From Rugalucina vietnamica (taxonomy: Eukaryota; Mollusca; Bivalvia; Lucinida; Lucinidae): DNA of 64,000 nucleotides. The position numbers and the translations under genes are program-made. The stretch is taken from NCBI GenBank assembly GCA_964017185.1, contig OZ024878.1:16017851-16081850 (forward strand), read 5' to 3'. Positions 54,586-64,000 of this stretch are shown piece after piece; within the stretch, counting starts at the first letter, position 1; the number at the start of each line of letters is the position of its first letter. The notes under the pieces are model-generated. The model saw only the letters and a program-made list of their open reading frames with translations. It was not told the DNA's origin and ran no database searches.

Positions 54586-55580
54586 CCCCGTACGAAAAAT
54601 TCAACAGGATTCCACTGGTAGTCCAGTTGGACAAAGACAGGAGTCAGTGTGGAATCTGATTTTCAGCCTGATTCCTAACAGGACAGTGAGATGCTTGCAT
54701 TTTCCACGTGGAATTTTTTACTTTTCCATGTGGAAAATATACAAAATTCCTGTTAGGATTCCTGCTTGGCAAAAATACTGCCGACCTAAATCTGTCTTTC
54801 ATAAATGTGTGAACAATTAGGTTGTACACACAGGAAGCCATGAGGTTGGGCTTTTTTAAACAAGATAGTCATTATTCAATTGGTTTGATACTGACACTAT
54901 GTTTGCTATCAAATTTTGGTAAAAATAAATGAGGAACACTTTTTAGTAAAAGTAAGTTATGTTTTTCTTCCATTTTATTCATTCATTGATCTTTGTAATC
55001 ATTAACTAAATTCTTTATGCTTTTCGTTTTCAAAATATTCCCCACCCACCTCTGATCGTGTACAATTTTTAATCAGTCTATTTAAGGAAGTTTCTAAGAA
55101 TTGTAATTGAAAATGACATTTATCATTACTACTCATTGATACAAGCATTTTTATAACAAAATATAATGGCTGCGTCTATGGATTTATGATACACTAAGCC
55201 CCTTACATTTCCTTTGTTCAAAAACTTTCATATGCATGTGTTTTCAAAGAGGTCATTTCTATGCAGACATATAGCAGGAATTGGCTCGATATTCCTAACA
55301 GGATTCCTGCCAGGAATCTGCTCGAAATTCCTGTCAGGATTCCTGCCAAAATTTCTGGTTCATATTCCTGGCAGGATTCCTGCCAGGAATCTGGTTCAGA
55401 TTCCTGGCAGGATTCCTGCTAATTTAAATATTTCGCTCCAGATTCCACAGGGAGTCCACACTGACTCCTGTCGTAATCTTTATAAGAAAAATCAAATATT
55501 CAAAGGGATTCCTGCCAGGAATCTGGTCTCATTTTCCTGTGGTAATACTGCTGTGTTCCTGTTGGACAATTTCGTACGGG
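54586..55580. mobile_element. CCCCGTACGAAA-ended element, copy 1
   Basis: About 995 bp, with inverted ends CCCCGTACGAAA and TTTCGTACGGG. The right third consists of palindromic words ATTCCTGGCAGGATTCCTGCC. A close copy is at 59049-60057. No coding sequence or clear duplication. Confidence 0.75.
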
Positions 55581-55586
55581 ACCCTT

Positions 55587-57344
55587 CAGGGTTCCCACGG
55601 TCAGGGAAAAGTCGGGGAAAAATGTAAAAAATTCAAGGTCAGGGAAAAGTCAGGGAATTTTGAAATTAGTCAGGGAAATTTAAAAAAATGGCAAAAGTCA
55701 GGGAATTTCAGAATCAGAAGAAGAAATTTTAAAATTGTAAAGGAGAAAGAACAAGTGGCTATGGCAGTTCCTTCTAAGAACAAGCATGGATGTGTTTGTC
55801 ATAGTGTCTCAGTAGAAAGCTTATTTTGTTAGTGAATTTGTGAACTCATCTCAAATTTGAGTCTCTGTTTTAAAGAGAAAGATTGCCTTTCAGCCATTTT
55901 TGTTTGGAAAGTGCAAACCATTAGAAGAAACTGAAAGGGTTTTTAACGCCCTTTGCCTCCTGAGCTGTTTCTTTGTTTCAGCAGTGAGCAGCTTGGAGTA
56001 TAGTGGCTTGAGTGGTCAAAAATTGTCAAGTAGAAATGGATCTTACTTAAAGTTATGTAAAGATCGAGGCAGTTCAGTTTACCTACTCTGATTTCAACCT
56101 TTGTGACATTATTTGAGTAAAGAAATGCGTTCAGATTTTTGTCAAAAAGTGTAGTCTTAACCAGTTGCTGCATCAGGTTTTTGAGATTTACAAGACCCAT
56201 TTCTTCTTGCTTTCAAATTCAAGGACTGTCATAAAAACCTGCTTTGGGGGATTCACCAGGTCCAGTTTAAACCAGTTTGTACAGCAACAAAAGATGGTGT
56301 CTTTATGAAATAGAGGAATAGCATGTACATTGTATGTCATATAGCAAAAACGAGGTGCTGGTCATCTGAGTATTTACTGCTACTGAAGGGTTTTAGGGGC
56401 ATGCAAAAACAGGTTTTCTTATGAAACAGTTAAACAAAGAATAGCTTTTGCTTTGCTTTTGCTTTTGCTTTGCTTTTTGCATATGCTTGTATAATAGTTC
56501 CTTTCTCAGATGTTCATATTTTTCCCTTAACTTTCTTGGTTCTTTTTAACATATTTTGTTGCAATTCAGATTTTGATCTTTAACTAATGAATGATCAGTT
56601 GTGGGCTTGATTAATTTCTAGCTCAAGTTCTCTCAATAAACAAGAGTGTATATAGCCACAAATTCTAAACTGAGAGGTATACCAAGCTTTGTCAGCATGT
56701 TGCAGACAATTTAAGAATCTACCTGTTTGAATAAATTAAGTTCTTATGATTCAGATTATTATAATTTATCTTTAAGTGAGGACAAACAAGCTTTACTATA
56801 TGGGCAAACAGCACATATACCTAGATCAAAATATCTGTGAAGGAGTATTTTTATTTTGGACTACACTGGTTATGATTGAGAATCAAAATTTCCATATACA
56901 TGTATTTGAATGATGTGAGCTTTACGGAAATCTTGCTTAAACAATGTGTTTCATAATACCACAATAGCAATATTTGTGCGATCATTATGTTCATTTGGTA
57001 GGGTTGTCCAAACTTTTTGATGAATTATGATATGATACAAAAGGGATGACCTTTTTAATCACTGTAGTCAAGTCTATAAAACGAAACAAGACAAAAAAAT
57101 TTTAAAAAAATGATACCAATCAGTAGATTTTAAACGTTTATTCTGAACATGGTCGGGAACATGGTGAAGGTGGTAAGGGTTGGCTCAACTTGGCTGAAGG
57201 GGTGGAAGGAGGCCAACATTAGTTAAAATGACCACCTACACTTGAAAACGCCGATGATTTTGGTCAGGGAATTTTGACAATTGGTCAGGGAAAAGTCAGG
57301 GAAAAGTCAAGGAATTTTACTTTATGAAGTTTGTGGGAACCCTG
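55587..57344. mobile_element. 1.76-kb element with CAGGGTTCCCAC ends
   Basis: TIRs CAGGGTTCCCAC and GTGGGAACCCTG are followed inward by repeats of GTCAGGGAAAAGTCAGGGAA in both orientations relative to the ends. Flanked by the 5-bp duplication CCCTT (55582-55586 and 57345-57349). The interior is AT-rich with no recognised transposase. The 6-bp gap to the preceding element means it inserted beside it. Confidence 0.75.
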
Positions 57345-57398
57345 CCCTTGACCTATATTTCATGATCAATCAATTTTAACACAGTTGAGTTAATATTC

Positions 57399-57974
57399 AG
57401 GGTACCGTGGAAAAAGCCCAAACCACCCCAAACCACTTCAAAACTACCCTAAACCACCTCAGAACACATTCAAACAATTTCAAAACACATTATTAAAATA
57501 TCACAAACCAGATATTTTAGTGATGCAACACCCCAATTGCATCATAAATAATCCATAACCACTTCAAAAACACTCCAAACCACATCAAAGAAACTCTCCT
57601 AAACGCTAAAACATCAGACCATTTCAAAACATCCCAAACCTCCTTATCAACATCCCATACTACACTAAATCACTCCCAAACTACCTCAAATACCCATATA
57701 AGCTTACTCGTAAAGATCCCAAATACATTAAACATACATGTTGCATGCACATATATGGGTTTTATATGGGCCTTTTCAAGGCAACCCCGCCTGCTATGTG
57801 TATGCCCATCCCGATTCCCATATTAGCCCCATAAGAGACTTATTTGAGGGTTTAGGGTTCTGAATCCCATTAATACCTGTTTTGTGATAAAGTCAGTGTG
57901 TGTCAAGCAGTTTAAATGTGTTCAAAATGAGGTTTGGGGTGGTTTTGAAGTGGTTTAGGGTGTTTTCAGGGTAC
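57399..57974. mobile_element. Short TIR element with CCAAACCACCCCAAACC repeats
   Basis: Left GGGTACCGTGGAAAAAGCCC and right GTGTTTTCAGGGTAC are imperfect inverted ends. AAACCACTTCAAAACTACCC at 57428 pairs with GGGGTGGTTTTGAAGTGGTT at 57937. The left half is a degenerate AACCACxxC repeat. Confidence 0.6.
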
Positions 57975-58740
57975 ATGTATTTCTATATATCAGAGAATCC
58001 TTACATAGTACATACGTCACTACCACTTTATTTCACTATTGTTTGGGACCAAGACGATTTCCATGTTGCTTTCCAATCCCTGTTCAGTCAGATGTGATTT
58101 ATGATTGCAGAGTTAGCTTTCCTTGAATGTCTGAAAAATTTATATTTAGCCTTGTCAACATTCGAGCTCCTTCATTTTTGATAAGATCTTCTTCATGTTT
58201 GGCAGTAACATGGGCAACCATAATATCTCAGATGAGTTCAAATTTCATCCAGACCCCACCACTGATTGAGGAGTTGGCTGCCCTTGAGTGTTTGAAAAAT
58301 TGATATTTTTAGTATTGTCAACACTCTTGCGCCTTCATTTTTGTTCCAATCCCCATCATTTTTTGCAGAAACAAGGAGAACCATAATATCTCGGACAAGT
58401 TTGCATTCGACCAGATCGGCTGAAACAAGGACAATTATTAGAATATCTTGAATGAGTTAGAATTTTAATCAGATCCCATTACTGACAGTAGGTAGCTGCC
58501 CTTTAGTGTTTTAACAAGAACACAGCGGAAGTCGATATCGGGGAAAAATAACTAAAAACGTCAAATACAGGTTGATGGCACCAGGTCAAGGTGTGTTCTG
58601 AAAGGGCAATGTCAAGGACAATTACTATGCAAGGTTTCACATTCGCAGCCAACTCCTCAATAAGCTTATGGCAACTGAAGTTTTTAAGATTTTAAACACT
58701 ATATCTCCAACTTATATCCAGGATTTTAGTTAAAGAAAAA
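57975..58740. other. Unassigned sequence with internal similarity
   Basis: Loose repeats of about 160-170 bp (CATAATATCTC(A/G)GA, GTTTGAAAAATTGATATTT-like words around 58200, 58310 and 58390) suggest an old tandem array. No gene. Confidence 0.4.
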
Positions 58741-58755
58741 ATATCAAATTATAAT

Positions 58756-58953
58756 TTCAGAAACAAGAAACAGGTGGAGAGTCCAAAGGTTAACTCTAAA
58801 AGGTATGGCATGAAGTCCTTTCGGTTAGAAGCGGCCCAGGTCTGGAACAGCCTGCCCAATGAGATGAGACTTGCAGAAAATTTCAATCAATTTAAGAGGC
58901 TGCTGCGGACCTGGGACGGTATGGACTGTAAGTGTACTTATTGTTCTCGTTGA
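58756..58953 (+). pseudogene. C-terminal LINE ORF2 fragment
   Basis: Encodes KRYGMKSFRLEAAQVWNSLP then NEMRLAENFNQFKRLLRTWD and CKCTYCSR before a stop; this is the typical C-terminus of CR1/Jockey-like LINE ORF2. Its 3' UTR continues at 60058-60606 after a 1-kb element inserted at 59049. Confidence 0.75.
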
Positions 58954-59048
58954 TCTTGATTTTGATTTGTTCAATTTCTTCATCTAAACACTTTTCAATT
59001 TTCCTGATGTAGTTTTAGTTATTTATTATTTTCATTTTTCATAGTGGC

Positions 59049-60057
59049 CCCCGTACGAAAAATTCAACAGGATTCCACTGGTAGTCCAGTTGGACAAAGA
59101 CAGGAGTCAGTGTGGAATCTGATTTTCAGCCTGATTTCTAACAGGACAGTGAGATGCTTGCATTTTCCATGTGGAATTTTTCTCTTTTCCACTTGGAAAA
59201 TAGACAAAATTCCTGGTAGGATTCCTGCTTGACAAAAATACTGTCGACCTAAATCTGTCTTTCATAAATGTGTAAACAATTAGGTGGTAAAACTTTGCAA
59301 CACACAGGAAGCCATGAGGTTGGGCTTTTTTTTAAACAATTATTCAATTTGTTTGATACTGACACTATGTTTGCTATCAAATTTTGGTGAAAATAAATTA
59401 GGAACACTTTTTAGTAAAAGTAATGTATGTTTTTCTTCCATTTTATTCATGCATTGATCTTTGTAAGCATTAACTAAATTCTATATGCTTTTTATTTTCA
59501 AAGTATTCCCCACCCACCTCTGATCATGTACAATTTTAATCAGTCTATGTAAGGAAGTTTCTAAGACTTGTCATGGAAAATGATATTTATCATTACTACT
59601 CATTGATACAAGCATTTTTATAACAACATATAATGGCTGCATCTATGGATATATATGATAAACTAGCCCCTTACATTTTCTTTGTTCAAAAAACTTTCAT
59701 ATGCATGTGTTTTCAAAGAGGTCATTTCTATGCAGACATATAGCACTAAGCAGGAATTGGCTCGATATTCCTAACAGGATTCCTGCCAGGAATCTGCTCT
59801 AAATTCCTGGCAGGATTCCTGCCAAAATTTCTGGTTCATATTCCTGGCAGGATTCCTGCCTGGAATCTGGTTCATATTCCTGGCAGGATTCCTGCTAATT
59901 TAAATATTTCGCGCCAGATTCCACAGGGAGTCCACACTGACTCCTGTCGTAATCTTTGTAAGAAAAATCATATATTCAAAGGGATTCCTGCCAGGAATCT
60001 TGTCTCATTTTCCTGTGGTAATACTGCTGTGTTCCTGTTGGACAATTTCGTACAGGG
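59049..60057. mobile_element. CCCCGTACGAAA-ended element, copy 2, inside a LINE 3' end
   Basis: About 1009 bp and closely similar along its whole length to 54586-55580. It interrupts the 3' UTR of the LINE fragment starting at 58756. Confidence 0.75.
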
Positions 60058-60606
60058 CTAAACTTAAAATCTTATCCTAGATCTTTTTACAAAAGATTTT
60101 ACAAAAATGTTTTGCAATCTTTATAGTTCTATATAGCAGAGGACATATTTTTGTCAGTCCTTATTTAACTGGGGTTCCGTCAGGTTTCTCTCTTTTTCTT
60201 TCTACCTAGGTTTCGCCTTTTGGGGTCTCGGGATCCCTACAATAACCTGGTGTGCTGTGGGGTTTTCCTGAGCCCCCAAACTTTGTCCTGTCTTTTCGCC
60301 TTTCGTCCCCTGTATCTTCCTAGGTAGAAGGTGAGGCGAGACCCACCAAAATTCTTATTTTAAAAAAAAGTTTAAATGCATTTTTTCTCTCATTTAAATC
60401 TGCATACTCTAGTCTATGACACTATGTATATAATATTTTTATCTGTGATATATTGTTTGTATTTTGTTTTATGTATCATGTCTGTGATTTATAGTTGATC
60501 TACCTTTGTTTGTCGTAGTAAAAGCCCTACAGGGCTTATGTTATATGTCATGTTTCATATATACGACGTAAAATAAATATATTCTGTATCTGTATCTGTA
60601 TCTGTA
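60058..60606 (+). mobile_element. LINE 3' UTR and (TGTATC)n tail
   Basis: Downstream part of the LINE interrupted by the element at 59049-60057. It ends AATAAATATATTC followed by TGTATC repeats, a microsatellite tail typical of CR1-like LINEs. AAGCCCTACAGGGCTT near the end can form a small hairpin. Confidence 0.65.
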
Positions 60607-61412
60607 GCTACCTTAAGTGCAGAGAAAACCAAACTTTGAAGTAGGTGCGATAAAAATCAATATTTAGTGTGCTTCAAATAGTTCATATGTTGATTCTCAG
60701 GTGAGCGATCATTGCCCTTTGGGCTACTTGTATCTGTTATTTTACTTGATGTTAATGGGGCATTGACCTCTGTGTCATTCTGGCTCGAAAAAAAAGTCAC
60801 AAAAGAAAATAAATAAAAACAGATCCGAGATAAAAAAAAAAAATCATCTGGCACGGAAACAGGTGACCTAGTGCTGGGAAAAGTCCAATCCAAAATAGTA
60901 CAGGCCAACATGCCCATCTCAATTTTACATTATACCACATATGCTTAAAACGTTAACAAAAACGAAATTTTAATCTGTTTACTGCGCTGCAACGTAAGAA
61001 CAGAGCTTTGTTTATTTATTAATTTTACCATGAAGAGAACGCATTTTTGTTACAAAGAGAATAATTTGAGACTTATTTGAAACTATTTCACCAAATATCA
61101 GTTTTTGTTGATATAAGCGGCATTAAAAAACGACGATGAAGGAAACAAGTGGCTGTCAAAAATTCAATAATTTTATCTTTGAGTGATACTGAAGAGAAAG
61201 TATGGCTTCGATCCTGAAAAATCAGATATTGAAGCATCTTTCAAAGTAAGTAAAGGTGTTGAAATTTGAGAATTGAATTGTTGATTGAAATATTGAAATT
61301 GACCATTTTAGGAGTGTCAAAAACAAAAGTGACTTAATGCATTTTACAGTTTTGGTAAAGCACAAATGTCTACTCACATTGCACGGACACATGTACAGAA
61401 TAAGCTGTATAC
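60607..61412. other. Unassigned sequence
   Basis: No exon or repeat could be supported. Confidence 0.35.
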
Positions 61413-61421
61413 TACAGTTAA

Positions 61422-62038
61422 GGGTGCAGGGTGTGTGCAATCACCGGAACAGATTGGATCGGACGTAATTACCGGATCGGACCTAATTTTTTATTGATGT
61501 TGACATTCTAGCAATAATCATAATAATCATGTGTGTTTTCAGTCATCCTAGCCCTTTTAGCAATATTGTGTGATCATATTTGTTCTTTCTCAAGAGTTAT
61601 GAATTTGGCGACAAGCTGCATGCTAGGTATATATTTGAAGATTCCAAAAGGACCAAAATACTAGAGCCAATCTATGCTAAGCGGACTCAAAAACAACCTG
61701 AAAATATTTATTTGACCATTTTAAACTTTTCCTCTATCAACTGAATCAAAACAATTTTATAAACCAATTACACAACATTCAATCTTTTTTTCCATACTAA
61801 TTTGTCTAAAGAGAAACTAAACAAATCAACGGTAGGTAGGTTTTCCTCCAGTATTTGGAGAAGTGGATTATCGGTCCTGGTACCCTTATAAATTCGTCGT
61901 TTTTACCCCATCATTAAGCACTAAATATGTTTTGTATGATGTTATGCCATGAAATATTCAAGTGAAAACATAGGAAAGTCATAAATTGAAGGGAAATTTA
62001 GGTCCGATCCTGTCCGATCTGGTGATTACACACACCGC
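61422..62038. mobile_element. 617-bp TIR element with 9-bp target duplication (Mutator-like?)
   Basis: Left GGTGTGTGCAATCACCGG and right CTGGTGATTACACACACCGC form TIRs that continue with GGATCGGAC motifs. Flanked by TACAGTTAA on both sides (61413-61421 and 62039-62047). A 9-bp duplication is typical of Mutator-like elements; no transposase is present. Confidence 0.65.
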
Positions 62039-62047
62039 TACAGTTAA

Positions 62048-63265
62048 TTATTAGATATGGGTGTGTTCTTGGCTTTCGGATCCAGTCACTACTAAGCTGT
62101 AGTTTGACAAGTCGGCCCAGTACCTTAATTAATTTTTTAGACAATTGGGTAATTACCCACCCCTTTTTTATTCCATTGGGTATCTGAAATTTTAATTGGG
62201 TATGTTCATATTTTTTACCCACTCTGTTTTTAATCAATTGGGTAAAATGGAAAATCAATAGGGTAAATGGTCACGAAAAAAATATTATTTGGGTATTTAG
62301 TGTTTAATTCATATTTTATCATTTATTAAAGCTTATATTTAAGATATGCCTGTGCCACTGTTGTACTGAACTGAAGGGACAAAATGGAGCTACAAGTAAG
62401 AAAGAGTTTAAAAACAAAGACATCACTCATTGTCAATAGATTTTAGCTGATTTACATGTACTACAGACCTAGGTCGTTACTGTTTTGCAAACTTTCTTAA
62501 TGATTTGAGACCAGCCAAGGAGTTTTGAAATCTCAACTGTCTCACATTCGCGAACAGTCATGCAGGTTCTACTTTCGTTATCCATTAAATCATGTTTGCC
62601 CCTAATTGATAGTGATTTCAAGGGTATATTCTCAACCAGACACATGTCAAAACATTTTTTTACAATTCCAGTGATGAACGGTTGCGTGTATATATCAAAT
62701 CGCCATAGACTACCTGTTTTTGGGGTTTTTTTTGTCGAAATTTAATTGATTTGCGGAGAATTGAAGACATATTTTTCACTTTTGAGATATTCCCCGATGC
62801 TGTATCTCGTCATTATTGGATATTGTAATAAAACACTTTGAGGCGTGCTGGAAACCATTCTCGCCGACAGGTAGCGCTTACGCACTGACAAACCGGAAAC
62901 GTTATAAACACTGGTACTGATAAAAACCGGTACACATTAAATTTTCCCGGGATGGCGCATCGCCGATTTCTTTTGCATTTTGTTACGCAATCAGATCGTC
63001 TTGAATTGGGTTTTTCACTAATTTAATTGCGTAATTACGCAAATATGCTTACTAATTATAATAAGGTACAACAGCCTCAAACTGAATTTTTAATATCTGA
63101 TTATCATTTTGACAAAATGAACCTTTTGGTATGATATTTTCATTTTGACAGCTGACTAGTCAGACTAAGACAAGTCAGTTTTTAGGTAGAATACCTCAAC
63201 AATCAAGCTTTGTAGCCTCCAATGGGGTTTGAAGTATGCACAGACATGAGCAAAATTTAAAAAAA
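62048..63265. other. Unassigned sequence
   Basis: Contains AATTGGGTA repeats (62145-62290). No gene recognised. Confidence 0.35.
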
Positions 63266-63269
63266 AATA

Positions 63270-63565
63270 TTCAGGCATAGGAATTGCCACAAGTCCATAG
63301 ACGATACGTCAGACTAGACAGAGATGTGCATCAGCTTGTCTCTGTTGAAGGTATCACCAGCCAAGTTTTTCCTGCATCCCTGTAACACTTGACGTAGTGC
63401 TAAAATCACTTGTGGTCTAGCGAGCTGCTCTCCTTTGGATCTTTTTAATCTGGAGTGTCTTATTTTTGGAAAAGGTGTCCCATATGGGGGAGGCGTACTC
63501 CAGTTGGGACCATACTAAAGTGTTGTAGGCAGTCTCTCTCACATTGGGCTTTGATTTTGGCTTTG
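63270..63565 (-). pseudogene. LINE reverse transcriptase C-terminal fragment
   Basis: Minus-strand translation gives NVRETAYNTLVWSQLEYASP then IWDTFSKNKTLQIKKIQRRA, the conserved thumb region of CR1/Jockey-like LINEs, followed by TTSDFSTTSSVTGMQEKLGW. In-frame stops (after RRAAR and after KLGW) show it is dead. Confidence 0.8.
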
Positions 63566-64000
63566 GTTTTATTAGAGTTGAAGTAAGGGGTGAGAGAGTC
63601 AGTTCTAGAACATTATATTTACTGGATGTACTCTATAAAGACACATCACTAAACACTTATGAATTGGTCCATGAATAACTATCATGCTCAGCCAAAACAT
63701 CATGAATTCCGAGGTTCATTCCTTGACACTGAATGTGATACCATGTGTCACATGAATCACACTAGATTTGTCGAACAGCTTTAGAGCAAGTACCACTTGG
63801 GTACTTCGGGGGTCTTGGGCCTCACAGGGTTCATCTGCACATCATGAGAGAGAGTCACAAGAAGAAGATTGATGTACAAAAGAGTAGTACATGTACCATT
63901 GGCACTTCTCTGTGGACATGTGTAGAGTTTCCTTAAAGTATCAAAACCATTTATTCAAGTGTTTTGAATTTAATGCCCTGAGGCAGAGAAGTTTAAATGG
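63566..64000. other. Unassigned sequence at the window end
   Basis: No exon or repeat recognised. Confidence 0.35.

Overview
The window is eukaryotic genomic DNA: AT-rich, gene-poor, with multi-exon genes split by long introns full of mobile-element copies. The mix of repeats (tandem-repeat-cored Helentron-like elements, tRNA-headed SINEs with AACAAA-type tails, CR1/Jockey-like LINE fragments, dense short MITEs) suggests a marine invertebrate, most probably a bivalve mollusc. That assignment is an inference from repeat style, not proven by the sequence.

Two host protein genes can be supported. On the minus strand (2192-12900) lie five consecutive in-phase exons of an unrecognised Tyr/Pro/His-rich protein whose 5' end is not resolved. 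On the plus strand (39124-50871) lies a complete 14-exon gene for a RecQ1-type (RECQL) DNA helicase. All splice phases agree and predict a 781-residue protein with every helicase motif, a zinc-binding subdomain, a winged-helix region and a long acidic/basic C-terminal tail. There is also one intact tRNA-Glu(CTC) gene (35140-35210, minus) with a T11 terminator.

Everything else recognisable is mobile DNA. 1-13 kb: MITEs, a Helentron-like element with a 151-bp core array (5581-7930) inside an intron, and a 3.65-kb long-TIR element (8998-12646) with another element nested in its left arm. 13-21 kb: a decayed LINE, a 3.7-kb TIR element (16267-19970) carrying a nested Helentron-like insertion, and a TTA-flanked Harbinger-like MITE. 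21-28.6 kb: satellites, tRNA-like repeats, a 1.47-kb element with about 315-bp TIRs, long AT tracts and about 1 kb of CCTA-type minisatellite. 28.9-34.1 kb: a nearly intact LINE on the minus strand with ORF1 and an overlapping ORF2 (endonuclease + reverse transcriptase). 34.6-38.9 kb: a LINE 3' fragment beside the tRNA, a 1.3-kb relative of the 16-kb element, a 420-bp TRIM-like LTR element with PBS, PPT and target duplication, and a further TIR element. 39-51 kb: RECQL, whose introns hold eleven copies of one 235-bp MITE. 51-64 kb: nested DNA transposons and LINE fragments.

The most informative signals are precise insertion events: a Helentron-like insertion proven by an empty site in a sister element, two MITEs each split by a TA-flanked transposon, a TRIM with 4-bp target duplication and an 18-nt primer site matching tRNA-Leu, and a LINE whose ORF2 has no AUG before its endonuclease and overlaps ORF1 in the -1 frame at a T TTT TTG heptamer. 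I saw no bacterial-type operons, CRISPR arrays or rRNA genes.
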